This document shows, piece after piece, positions 34,369-43,101 of a stretch of 64,000 nucleotides of DNA (position 1 is its first letter; each line of letters begins with the position of its first letter). Under the pieces are notes generated by a model. It had not been told where the DNA came from and ran no database searches. It worked only from the letters and a program-made list of their open reading frames with translations. This stretch comes from Bacillota bacterium (lineage in GTDB: Bacteria; Bacillota_A; Clostridia; Lachnospirales; Lachnospiraceae). The DNA is taken from contig JAEZTQ010000001.1 in NCBI GenBank assembly GCA_023443625.1, forward strand, positions 1 through 64,000, given 5' to 3'. Both the position numbers and the translations under genes were made by a program.

Positions 34369-35787
34369 TTACATAACCTTTGATTTTCCTAATCCAGACT
34401 TTTCTATTCCCTTGACCCAGGTAATAATGCTTGGTACTTTATAAGCAGCCAAATATTTTCTACAATGGGTTATTACTTCACTTATGGTTAAGCTATCCTT
34501 TTTCCTAACTATAATTGCTTCAACCTCTTCACCGAACTTCTCACTGGCATTTCCTTTGACGTAAACATCCAGAATATCCGGATGCTGTCTCAAACAATTT
34601 TCAACTTCTATAGGATTTACTTTAAGTCCTGTAATATTAATAAGACGGTCAGCTCTTCCTTTAATCCATAGGTATCCATCCTCTAACTCACATAAATCCT
34701 GTGTCAAATACCCTTTAGGATCAAAGGGTTCTTCTCCAATATAACCAATTGCCATTCCTTTACTGATTACCATTAGGGTTGACTCTTCTAATCCATCAGC
34801 TGTAACTAATTTAAGTCCAACATTTTTTAATGGTTTTCCTACATATTTTATTGCTTTCTCTATTTCATTACATAAGTTAACAGCTATCGTACCTGTCTCT
34901 GTACTGCCATATTCTTGATGTATTACTTTATTTGTTAAGTCATAAAAATCTCTGAAGCATTTCTCTTCTAATCTACTGCCGGCGCATACGCACAAACGTA
35001 AACTGCTACAATCATAGCTAGCTGACTTTAGCTGGCCGCAGATTAATTTATACATATATGGCACGCCATGAAAAACAGTGATTTTCTCCTCTTGTATAAT
35101 ACGCAGAACCCTGGCAGGTACAAAATTACTCATAAGAAATATGGTAGCACCACAATTTAAAGCACTCAGCATACAGGAATCAAAAGCATAGGAATGAAAG
35201 AAGGGAACTACTCCAATAAATCTATCCTGATTACTAAAATTTAATGTACTAGAATAATTTATTAGAGCCTCTTTCAAATTGGTATGGGAGTTCATTACAC
35301 CCTTAGGTTTTCCTGTAGAACCTGAGGTATATAGTATGGTAGATATTTGTTTCTCATCTAAAATCATGTGCTGTAAATAGTGTTCAAAACCCTTAGCTTG
35401 TTCATATTTCAAGTACTCATTATTTACTATGATTGTTATAAGAGACTTATTAAAATCAAATAATTTCTCTTGTAAACTATCCGTAATAATGAATTCCACA
35501 TGATTTTCTTTTATGATGTCTAATATTTCATGCCTGAATTTGGTATCAACTAAAATGGCTGTAGCTCCTAAGAGATTAATTGCAAAATATGATACAATAA
35601 ACTCCGGACTATTGTTAAGCCAAAGGAGTACCTTTTTGCCTGCTCCACAGCCCTTATTTAATATGTATCCGGCAAAATTCTGAATATATTCCTTTAGCAT
35701 TCCGTAGGTTATTTCTATATCTGATGTTTTCAAAGCTACCCACATATTATCTATATTAGGATTATTGAATATGACATCACTTATCAT
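34369..35787 (-). CDS. AMP-forming adenylating ligase
   Basis: A 472-residue ANL-superfamily enzyme that activates a carboxylic or amino acid as an adenylate and loads it on a carrier protein. Motifs are TILYTSGSTGKPKGV (A3), EYGSTETGT (A5), GRADRLINITGLKVNP (A8), and the A10 lysine in EKSGLGKSKVM at the very end. It is stand-alone, without a fused carrier domain, and follows the carrier protein gene by 25 bases, so carrier protein 1 is the likely partner. The substrate cannot be read with confidence from the pocket. Confidence 0.88.
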   Translation of the reverse strand: MISDVIFNNPNIDNMWVALKTSDIEITYGMLKEYIQNFAGYILNKGCGAGKKVLLWLNNSPEFIVSYFAINLLGATAILVDTKFRHEILDIIKENHVEFIITDSLQEKLFDFNKSLITIIVNNEYLKYEQAKGFEHYLQHMILDEKQISTILYTSGSTGKPKGVMNSHTNLKEALINYSSTLNFSNQDRFIGVVPFFHSYAFDSCMLSALNCGATIFLMSNFVPARVLRIIQEEKITVFHGVPYMYKLICGQLKSASYDCSSLRLCVCAGSRLEEKCFRDFYDLTNKVIHQEYGSTETGTIAVNLCNEIEKAIKYVGKPLKNVGLKLVTADGLEESTLMVISKGMAIGYIGEEPFDPKGYLTQDLCELEDGYLWIKGRADRLINITGLKVNPIEVENCLRQHPDILDVYVKGNASEKFGEEVEAIIVRKKDSLTISEVITHCRKYLAAYKVPSIITWVKGIEKSGLGKSKVM

Positions 35788-35812
35788 GTCTTCTTTCCTT
35801 ATTTAAAATGAA

Positions 35813-36061
35813 TTAACAAGCTACTTCTAAAACATAAGCTGCGATCTTATCAATGGAACTTAGTTTTTCATACTCCCAATAATCATCTTCAATTACAATC
35901 TTAAATTCTTTCTCTACTTCCGTTAGAAGCTGTAAAAATACTAGAGAGCTTACTTGTAAGATTCCAGTAACAAATGCTTCATTTATTACTAGCTCCTCTG
36001 CCTCTGCTATATTATTCTTTAAAATATCGATGATACGTTCTATTACCACCTCTTTACTCAT
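35813..36061 (-). CDS. Acyl/peptidyl carrier protein 1
   Basis: An 82-residue carrier protein. The attachment Ser is in GILQVSSLVFLQLLTEVE (SSL in place of DSL), and DKIAAYVLEVA forms the last helix. GGAGGT lies 6 bases before the ATG at 36061 and inside the end of the previous gene, so expression is tightly coupled to the UbiV-like protein. Confidence 0.8.
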   Translation of the reverse strand: MSKEVVIERIIDILKNNIAEAEELVINEAFVTGILQVSSLVFLQLLTEVEKEFKIVIEDDYWEYEKLSSIDKIAAYVLEVAC

Positions 36062-36063
36062 AT

Positions 36064-36894
36064 TCATACCTCCAATAAATTTTTTATCAATGGAAGGGAA
36101 GCTTCATTAATGTATGAAAAAATCACCTTATCATAACCAGTCCAGGAAAGGGTTGGTTCAATTCTTTTCATTAAGACTGTACCTTCAAAATATAAATCAG
36201 GATACTTTTCCATTTGTTCATGATTTGCAGGTCGAATAATAATTTCCTTGTTTAAACAGAGATGGCTGCAATTATAATTCGCAACTGTAATACCTTTATC
36301 TTTTGCTATGGGGCATGCCCGGGAGACAGCGGCAATTGTATTATCAATAAAGCCAATAATTTCAAAATTCTCTTCTTTGATTTTTTTAAGGCTTTCTTCT
36401 TCCTTACTAAATATTGAGGTTTCAATACCTTTAATATTCCAATCTTTAAAATACTCCATCTTTTCTTGTTGATAAAAATTATTTTGAGCAAAATAGGATT
36501 TTGCCTCAGGGTCCTCTTGGGCCACGTGTATTTCTCCCCAGATCCAACGATTTATACTTTTTGTAAGTAATCGTCCCAAATAAATTGAAGCATTCTTATT
36601 TTTAGCTTGCTTTAATTTATATAATAAGCCCAGATCATTAATACTAACTGATATCCCTTGGTCTAATAATTCTAGTACATTGTTATATTCATAATCCATC
36701 CTTGCCATATTTACTTTTGGACTAATATAGTGAAAGTTCAATTTGCTATCATGGGCAATGTCTCTTAACTCATTTATATTGGGTATACGCTTATAACAAT
36801 TATAATCTCCAAATAGGATCCATTTTGCTGGGATATCCTGAGACAATATATCCTTTAATTGTTCAGTGCTGCTTATATATATTCCAATATCCAT
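36064..36894 (-). CDS. UbiV-like U32 family iron-sulfur protein
   Basis: A 276-residue protein I match to UbiV. After FGDYNC (Cys about 33) comes the barrel stretch SINDLGLLYKL. Further on is SRACPIAKDKG, then NYNCSHLC. In UbiV the four 4Fe-4S ligands sit in LGEAVC, SARC and CETCC contexts, so all four cysteines appear to be kept. UbiV works with UbiU in oxygen-independent hydroxylation of ubiquinone precursors. Here it is next to a U32 partner and a carrier protein, so I infer an anaerobic hydroxylation or related step on a carrier-bound substrate. Confidence 0.68.
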   Translation of the reverse strand: MDIGIYISSTEQLKDILSQDIPAKWILFGDYNCYKRIPNINELRDIAHDSKLNFHYISPKVNMARMDYEYNNVLELLDQGISVSINDLGLLYKLKQAKNKNASIYLGRLLTKSINRWIWGEIHVAQEDPEAKSYFAQNNFYQQEKMEYFKDWNIKGIETSIFSKEEESLKKIKEENFEIIGFIDNTIAAVSRACPIAKDKGITVANYNCSHLCLNKEIIIRPANHEQMEKYPDLYFEGTVLMKRIEPTLSWTGYDKVIFSYINEASLPLIKNLLEV

Positions 36895-36908
36895 TTACAC
36901 TTAGCTCC

Positions 36909-37886
36909 TTAAATCCTATCTAATCCTATGTAAGTTTTTGATATAGAACTAGATATATATTTGCATTGTTGTTTTTGGCAATAGGATCTTTTCCACCAGC
37001 TTGGCAATATCTCATCCCTTAATGCATCATACTCTTCTTTGCTCATTTTCTTGTTACGAAGTGCTTTTAATAATTTCGAGTAAATGGAGGTGATCTCATA
37101 ATTCAACTTCATGTCCAAATCTCTTCCGACTAACTTCGTCGCATATAGGCCCGTTTCATTTAATGTATGCATTGAACAGACACTGCAGGCTAAGGAAGCA
37201 TTGACATATTGACAGGCATGGGTGAATTCACCATCTTCAATCACCTTGTAAACATTTCTACAGGGAATACCTAGCAAATCCGCAATACCTTCACCAAAAT
37301 TATGTTTTAGATTACAATCATCATAAAAGGAGCAGCCATAATGTCCAAAAATCTCAATCTCTAGCTTGGTTCCTTCTGTAAGTTCTTTGATTTCGTCTAA
37401 GGTCAATTGATAGGATAAAACAATTCTGTTAACTCCCAACTCTTCGAAAAACTGTATCTGCTCTTTATTAATAATTTCAAAAAATGTGCTTGCTGCAATA
37501 TGTGTTTTTATACCTTGTTTCCTCAAAAACTGAACAGCACCAATATCCGCCACAATAATAGAATCTACTCCTATATCAATTGCATTGGTAACATACTTGT
37601 AAAATTCCTTTAGATATCCCTTGGAGCCATCGGGATTATTCGCCAGAAAGGGGAAATTTGCTGTAAACATAACTTGGACATCTTTGCCATGGGCATAGTT
37701 TACAACATCCTTAAGTTCATCAAAATCAGGACAATTAATTTCACCTTTTGGATTATATCGCCCTCGTCCATTAAAGCTTAAGCTTTTAAAGGTAGTGCTA
37801 TCCGCACCTAGATAAATCTCTTCTCCTCCAGCTTCAATCTGCTTGACCGTTGTTTCATAACCGTTAACAGGTACTAGCAATTTCAT
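36909..37886 (-). CDS. UbiU-like U32 family iron-sulfur protein
   Basis: A 325-residue U32-family protein. It starts MKLLVPVNGYETTVKQIEAGGEEIYLGA (split: LLVPVNGYET, then GGEEIYLGAD), a classic U32 opening, and continues SIIVADIGAVQFL and IHAAST-like HIAASTFFEI. The cysteine region reads EIFGHYGCSFYDDC, then GIPCR and SLACSVC, suggesting a 4Fe-4S site. U32 members include UbiU, TrhP and RlhA (hydroxylases or hydroxylation helpers) and older putative peptidases. The gene is 14 bases before the UbiV-like partner, which supports a UbiU-UbiV-type complex. Confidence 0.75.
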   Translation of the reverse strand: MKLLVPVNGYETTVKQIEAGGEEIYLGADSTTFKSLSFNGRGRYNPKGEINCPDFDELKDVVNYAHGKDVQVMFTANFPFLANNPDGSKGYLKEFYKYVTNAIDIGVDSIIVADIGAVQFLRKQGIKTHIAASTFFEIINKEQIQFFEELGVNRIVLSYQLTLDEIKELTEGTKLEIEIFGHYGCSFYDDCNLKHNFGEGIADLLGIPCRNVYKVIEDGEFTHACQYVNASLACSVCSMHTLNETGLYATKLVGRDLDMKLNYEITSIYSKLLKALRNKKMSKEEYDALRDEILPSWWKRSYCQKQQCKYISSSISKTYIGLDRI

Positions 37887-37913
37887 GTAACCTTCTCCTT
37901 TATATAAACTTCA

Positions 37914-39485
37914 CTATTCATACTTTCCAAGGGAAATTGCGAATAAAACAATATTAGGACAAATGGGTAGTTTTATAGCTTTAAGAGCTTTTCTTTCAAT
38001 TCTATATAGCATTGCATATATCCCAACATCCCAAGCATGTTCTTCGATTTCATCAATAAATCCACATCGGCCATTCCATATCATTGTATTTTTAATAAAT
38101 GGATTAGGTATTGCTGAATCAGGAACTTCTATTGAAACCATAATGCTTGTATCATCTTTATATTGTATTTCTATCTCCTCTTCGAAGGAGGATAAATCTC
38201 CATACCCCATAAGCATAATACAGTCATAATCATTGGAAGCTACAGCTATAGTTTGTCCATAACATTTTATACTGTCATTTTGCTTTCCCTTAATAGGTTC
38301 ATGATAGAACTTCATTCTTCTGAGTTCCCATATTTCTTTGTTAACTGTTTCATCAACATAAAAGAAATACCTCATGCCATCTATATTGGCAACGGATTGT
38401 TTTTCATTATAAATTCCAAAGCTTTGATTATTGTAATAATTCTTTATTGGTACAAAAGTAATTTGATCCGGTTCTTTAATATCAACGGCTTCCTTATTCT
38501 TTATATAGATTTCTTTTTTTTCTTTCCAGTTCTCTATGAGCTGAACTGTATTTTCCTCTAATGATGCTGTTCTTTCCAATCTATCTATAACTTTTTTTAC
38601 TAAATTATCTGCATTGGTTAGGAAGTATCCTTTTAATAACATACCTCGAATCTGATTCCATTCTAATGTAATTTTCTCCATGTTCTCTTTTACTCTTCTA
38701 ATGTTATAATCTTCTTTTTGCTCTAGAATAAAATCAATTAATCTCACAAAATTAGCACGGTCCGCCATGATTCCACCTAAATTAAATATGATAGGTTCAA
38801 TCCATATGCCTCCATGGGTATTATCAATTTCTTTTTTTAAATCAAAGCCCTGTCTCATTGCATCTGCTAGACGCATTATATCTTGTATATCCTTCAATTC
38901 CTGGGTATTTCTTTTTAACTTATTAATTGAATAGTTGAATACTTCTTCTACATCAATTTCCTTATCATAATCAGGCAAACATCTGATGGTCCAGTATTTA
39001 CCATTGTTGCCATTTAGGAGATCGTCAAAGGATAGGGGGACATTTTGCTTTTTAAGCATACAATCCACGCAATAAATACACTCCTTTTCTCTATCTACTC
39101 CTACTGCCAACATAGCGTGAGGTAAATTGTTTTCAAATTTCTTATAGTGTTCATTCCAAGGAAAATAATAAGTACTGATAAAGATCATAACTGGATTGCC
39201 CTGGTCTATCTCTTCTTCTAATATGTCTAAGAGATTTTCATTTACTTTAACTTCTTTTTTAATAATCTCTATGCCATGATATCTTTTCAGATAGTTCATG
39301 TTTAAAACAGCACGACTTTTTATTCTTTCCCCTATTTTTTCTGCGGAAGCTTCTTCCCTATACTCAAACCCCCATGAACCTGCAAATAACATTTCATATC
39401 TTCTATTATGTACACTTGCATAGCAAGCCACTGCTTGATCATAGCAAGGCATATCTCCTAGATTTTTAATGGGTATATCTATCAT
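37914..39485 (-). CDS. BtrH-like acyltransferase with extra C-terminal domain
   Basis: A 523-residue protein, first gene of the cluster. Residues about 10-170 form a BtrH_N/papain-like fold with Cys14 (MPCYDQAVAC), a later His (NLPHAMLAVGVD) and Asp (IYCVDCM), consistent with a catalytic triad. BtrH moves an acyl group from a carrier protein onto the amine of ribostamycin. A DUF4872-like helical region (about 190-320, HGGIWIEPIIFNLGG) follows, then a beta-rich domain of unknown role (about 340-520). GGGAG precedes adjacent ATGs. The product amine acceptor is unknown. Confidence 0.65.
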   Translation of the reverse strand: MIDIPIKNLGDMPCYDQAVACYASVHNRRYEMLFAGSWGFEYREEASAEKIGERIKSRAVLNMNYLKRYHGIEIIKKEVKVNENLLDILEEEIDQGNPVMIFISTYYFPWNEHYKKFENNLPHAMLAVGVDREKECIYCVDCMLKKQNVPLSFDDLLNGNNGKYWTIRCLPDYDKEIDVEEVFNYSINKLKRNTQELKDIQDIMRLADAMRQGFDLKKEIDNTHGGIWIEPIIFNLGGIMADRANFVRLIDFILEQKEDYNIRRVKENMEKITLEWNQIRGMLLKGYFLTNADNLVKKVIDRLERTASLEENTVQLIENWKEKKEIYIKNKEAVDIKEPDQITFVPIKNYYNNQSFGIYNEKQSVANIDGMRYFFYVDETVNKEIWELRRMKFYHEPIKGKQNDSIKCYGQTIAVASNDYDCIMLMGYGDLSSFEEEIEIQYKDDTSIMVSIEVPDSAIPNPFIKNTMIWNGRCGFIDEIEEHAWDVGIYAMLYRIERKALKAIKLPICPNIVLFAISLGKYE

Positions 39486-39626
39486 CATTCTCCCTCTCTA
39501 TTATATTAAAATTCAATCTCAGTAACGTACTAAGTATATACACTTACTTAGCTAAGGATATTACGGCTGGGACAACCTTAATATGTAATATAATGTGTAA
39601 TTTATCCAGTTGGTAATTAACTTTAT

Positions 39627-39665
39627 CCCTATCATAAACCATCTAGAGGATAGGTTATGATAGGG
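39627..39665. terminator. Hairpin downstream of the GH31 gene
   Basis: CCCTATCATAAACC pairs with GGTTATGATAGGG (13 bp, one bulge), about 25 bases past the GH31 stop. The minus-strand side lacks a clear U-run, so it is a weak or factor-assisted terminator, or a 3' stabilising stem. Confidence 0.5.
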
Positions 39666-39689
39666 CTCTTTCGTCTTCATGTAAGGATA

Positions 39690-42029
39690 TTAGATTTCAA
39701 TTTGCATCATGGTGCTTCCAGGCACTGCAGTTTTACAGATATCTGTACCGGCAACTTTAATATAAAAGGTTTTATCCGTGGACTCATAGGATATACGGAT
39801 GATACTACCCCCTCGTTCTGCCTTTATTTCATTTGTTTTATTAGCCTCACTGTCATAAACAAAGGCAAGGGCTGATGCACCTTCTTCCAAATTGTATAAG
39901 GTTACGGATGCCTCCTGCATATAGTCATAAACAAAATTATTACCAAAACTACCATATACTATAATTGAGTTAGATCTGGCTAAAACAGGCATTTCAAAAT
40001 AATTACATTCTTTCGTGTAGTATTTATTCCCTTCATACATTTCACCTGTATTAATATCCTGCCAGGTACCTTCAGGTACATAGAAACTTACTTTTCCTTC
40101 TTCATTCATGACAGGAACAATCATTAAATTATCACCAAACATATATTGCTGATCCAGATACTTACAAACAGGATCATTACTATAAGCCATAATCATTGAC
40201 TTCATCATGGGGATACCAGTTTCATGGGTTTTAATAGCCTGAGCCCACAGATAGGGCATCAATTTACCTTTTAACTTGGTATAATAACGTAATACATCAC
40301 AGGCTTCCTCTCCATATAACCAGGGAACTCGGTAGGATGTGGAGCCATGGAGCCGACTATGAGTGGACATGAGTCCAAAAGCACACCATCTTTTATAGAT
40401 ATCCTCAGAAGTTTTTGCTTCAAAGCCTCCAATATCATGACTAAAGAAACCGAAGCCCGATGAGCATAGGGATAATCCCCCACGAAGGGTTTCTGCCATA
40501 TTGGAATACCAGCCAAAACAATCGCCACCCCAATGAACGGGGAATTTCTGGCTGCCTACGGTTGCGCTTCTTGCAAAAAGACAGGCTTTATCTTTACCAA
40601 AATACTCTTCCAATGCCTCAAATACGCATTTATTATAAAGATATGTATAGTAATTATGCATTTTTATAGGATTCATACCATTGTAATAGCTGCACTTTGT
40701 TGGAATTCTCTCCCCAAAATCGGTCTTTATATTATTAACTCCCATTTCAAATAAGCTTCTTAGTAATTCTTTAAACCAAAGATAAGCTTCGGGATTAGTA
40801 AAATCTACAATTGCCATACCCGGCTGCCAATAATCCGTTTGAAATACACTTCCATCCAGATTTTTAATAAAATATCCCTTCTCTTTGCCGATAGGAAATA
40901 ACTTAGAACGTTGGCCAATGTATGAATTTAGCCACACACAGATTTCCAATCCCTTTTTATGAAGTTTAGTCAACATTTCTTTAGGATTTGAAAATTGCCT
41001 CTTATCCCATTCAAAATTACACAATTCAAATTCCTTCATCCAAAAGCTATCAAAATGAAAGACCTGAAGGGGAATATCTCTGCTAGCCATCTCATCAATA
41101 AATGAATTGACTGTATCTTCATCATAACTGGTTGTAAAGGATGTAGATAACCATAGTCCAAAGGAATAAGCAGGGGGCAATGCAGGTTTTCCCGTTAAGG
41201 AGGTATAATTACTTATTACTTCCTCCAAATTCTCTCCACCAATGATAAAGTATTCTAGTTCCTCTCCAGGAATGGAAAAGGATACCTTAGACACCGTATC
41301 AGAATTTACCTCAAAGGATACTTTATCAGAGCTATTGACAAGAACTCCGTAGCTTTTAGAGGAGAGGTAAAATGGAACTGTTTTGTAGCTCCGATCTGTA
41401 TTGGTTCCTCCATCGCTATTCCAAGTTTCAATACTTTGTCCATTCTTTACAAATGGTGTGAACTTCTCACCAAATCCATAGATGCACTCTCCAGCATCAG
41501 TATCAAGTTGTTCTCTGATATAGGTAGTATTTGCGTCCTGGGGATATTCAAAAAACCAATTATCTTCTTGTTGTTCCATTCTGGTATTTGCTACAAATTT
41601 ACTCTCTGTAATATAGGAAGTGGATCTCCAGCTATTACCGGTCAAATATTTATCCTTATAATAATACTTGATATCCCAGGTTTCTCCATCCTGAATTACC
41701 ACCTTAGTATCTCCTGAGATTAATTCTACACAATTCTTAGTTCTACGGATGAGTGGCTGAAAATCACTATCTTCATTTAATTCAAAGTGGGGTATATTAT
41801 CTAATTGTCCTTTGAAATGAACCATACTAACTTTAATAATATTTTCTTTCGTTGAGGTAAAGGATAATTCAAGATTTGGTCCCATGAGTGTTTTGGCCCT
41901 ATCCTTACCCGTATAAGGTGTTGCTATAATATTAATAGAATTATCTGTTATACCAATTTCGAATGGTTGTTCAGCGTACATGATTTCATAGCCCTTTTTC
42001 GTTACCCAGCAACCCTCATTAAACTTCAT
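39690..42029 (-). CDS. yicI: GH31 alpha-xylosidase (YicI-like)
   Basis: A 779-residue cytoplasmic enzyme without signal peptide. GH31 features: FHFDSFWMKEFELCNFEWD around the -1 subsite, the nucleophile Asp in NNIKTDFGERIPT (KTDFGE is typical of alpha-xylosidases rather than alpha-glucosidases), and the acid/base Asp in HWGGDCFG. It releases terminal alpha-linked xylose, for example from xyloglucan oligosaccharides. AGGAGG precedes the ATG. It has its own promoter and a divergent AraC-type regulator next door. Confidence 0.88.
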   Translation of the reverse strand: MKFNEGCWVTKKGYEIMYAEQPFEIGITDNSINIIATPYTGKDRAKTLMGPNLELSFTSTKENIIKVSMVHFKGQLDNIPHFELNEDSDFQPLIRRTKNCVELISGDTKVVIQDGETWDIKYYYKDKYLTGNSWRSTSYITESKFVANTRMEQQEDNWFFEYPQDANTTYIREQLDTDAGECIYGFGEKFTPFVKNGQSIETWNSDGGTNTDRSYKTVPFYLSSKSYGVLVNSSDKVSFEVNSDTVSKVSFSIPGEELEYFIIGGENLEEVISNYTSLTGKPALPPAYSFGLWLSTSFTTSYDEDTVNSFIDEMASRDIPLQVFHFDSFWMKEFELCNFEWDKRQFSNPKEMLTKLHKKGLEICVWLNSYIGQRSKLFPIGKEKGYFIKNLDGSVFQTDYWQPGMAIVDFTNPEAYLWFKELLRSLFEMGVNNIKTDFGERIPTKCSYYNGMNPIKMHNYYTYLYNKCVFEALEEYFGKDKACLFARSATVGSQKFPVHWGGDCFGWYSNMAETLRGGLSLCSSGFGFFSHDIGGFEAKTSEDIYKRWCAFGLMSTHSRLHGSTSYRVPWLYGEEACDVLRYYTKLKGKLMPYLWAQAIKTHETGIPMMKSMIMAYSNDPVCKYLDQQYMFGDNLMIVPVMNEEGKVSFYVPEGTWQDINTGEMYEGNKYYTKECNYFEMPVLARSNSIIVYGSFGNNFVYDYMQEASVTLYNLEEGASALAFVYDSEANKTNEIKAERGGSIIRISYESTDKTFYIKVAGTDICKTAVPGSTMMQIEI

Positions 42030-42084
42030 GAATATTAACCCTCCTAATGTCTTTACTCTTTTTATTTTTAATGCTAATATTAAT

Positions 42085-42114
42085 ATTATACTTTTTTTAC
42101 ATTAATTTCTACAA
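42085..42114 (-). promoter_or_regulatory. Promoter of the GH31 gene
   Basis: On the minus strand TTGTAG (42109-42114) and TATAAT (42085-42090) with an 18-base spacer, in the space shared with the divergent AraC gene. Next to the -10 lies an AT-rich near-palindrome (TAATATTAATATTA). Confidence 0.65.
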
Positions 42115-42168
42115 TTTTCCTGATATCAATTAACATTATTTTGATATTTTTTCCATATGGGGGCTACC

Positions 42169-43083
42169 ATGCTAAATAAACGATTTTATGAGGAGCAAAT
42201 GCAGCATAGAACCGCTGAACTTCCAATTGCATTGCATCAGTTGGAATATATAGATGGGACTGATCTTCTCTTCTACCTTCATTGGCATAAAGAGTTTGAA
42301 TTTCTTATTGTGACAAAGGGAAAAATAGAATTCACAATTGAAGATAGAATATACCACTTAAGCACCGGAGACTGTGTTTTTATAAATTCAAACCTCTACC
42401 ATAGTGCAAAGGCTATTAATAGAAATAGCTGCAGCTTTTTTGCCATTGATTTTTCCTATGAATTCTTAAATGAAGATCTACATACTCATTTTAGCAGGGA
42501 GTATATACGCCCGGTAATTGATGGAAAGTTAGTTTTTACTGAAGTCATTCATTCGAGCAATGCCACACCTGTATCCTGGCAGGTTCAAGCAATTAATCTC
42601 TTGAATGAAATAAATAATTGCGGAGAGAAAAACCTGGCATTTTATGAACTTATGATTAAGAGTCGCATATATAGCATCTGGGAATTATATTACAACAATG
42701 CCCTATTAAGAAATAATGAAAGCAATAAAGATTTAGAACTGAGAAACCGTTTAAAGCCAGTAATTGAATATATTAAAAATAATTATCCCTATGAAATTAC
42801 CCTTTGTGACCTCTCTGAAATTATACCTATGAGTGAAGGACAATTCTGCCGTATCTTTAAAGATACCCTAAAGGTTTCACCTTTTCAATATTTGATGAAT
42901 TATCGAATTATGAAAAGTTGTAGCCTACTTATAGAATCCAATAAAAAAATTGGAGAAATTGCAAATCTCTCTGGTTTTAATAATATTAGCTATTACAATA
43001 AAGTTTTTTTGAAAATAATTGGGTGTACCCCCAAGCAATATAGAGAATTATATGTAACACCCTTCAAGAATGAAGATAACTAG
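42169..43083 (+). CDS. AraC-family regulator beside the GH31 gene
   Basis: A 304-residue regulator. The N-terminal cupin domain (about 20-110) includes LHWHKEFEFLIVTKG and LSTGDCVFINSNLYHSA, a typical sugar-sensing layout. The C-terminal HTH pair (about 200-300) reads TLCDLSEIIPMSEGQFCRIF and KKIGEIANLSGFNNISYYNKVF, ending GCTPKQYRE. The start is the ATG at 42169 with GGGGG ahead. Divergent from the GH31 gene, it probably activates it. Confidence 0.9.
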   Translation: MLNKRFYEEQMQHRTAELPIALHQLEYIDGTDLLFYLHWHKEFEFLIVTKGKIEFTIEDRIYHLSTGDCVFINSNLYHSAKAINRNSCSFFAIDFSYEFLNEDLHTHFSREYIRPVIDGKLVFTEVIHSSNATPVSWQVQAINLLNEINNCGEKNLAFYELMIKSRIYSIWELYYNNALLRNNESNKDLELRNRLKPVIEYIKNNYPYEITLCDLSEIIPMSEGQFCRIFKDTLKVSPFQYLMNYRIMKSCSLLIESNKKIGEIANLSGFNNISYYNKVFLKIIGCTPKQYRELYVTPFKNEDN

Positions 43084-43101
43084 CCTAATATTATTCGTAG
43101 A

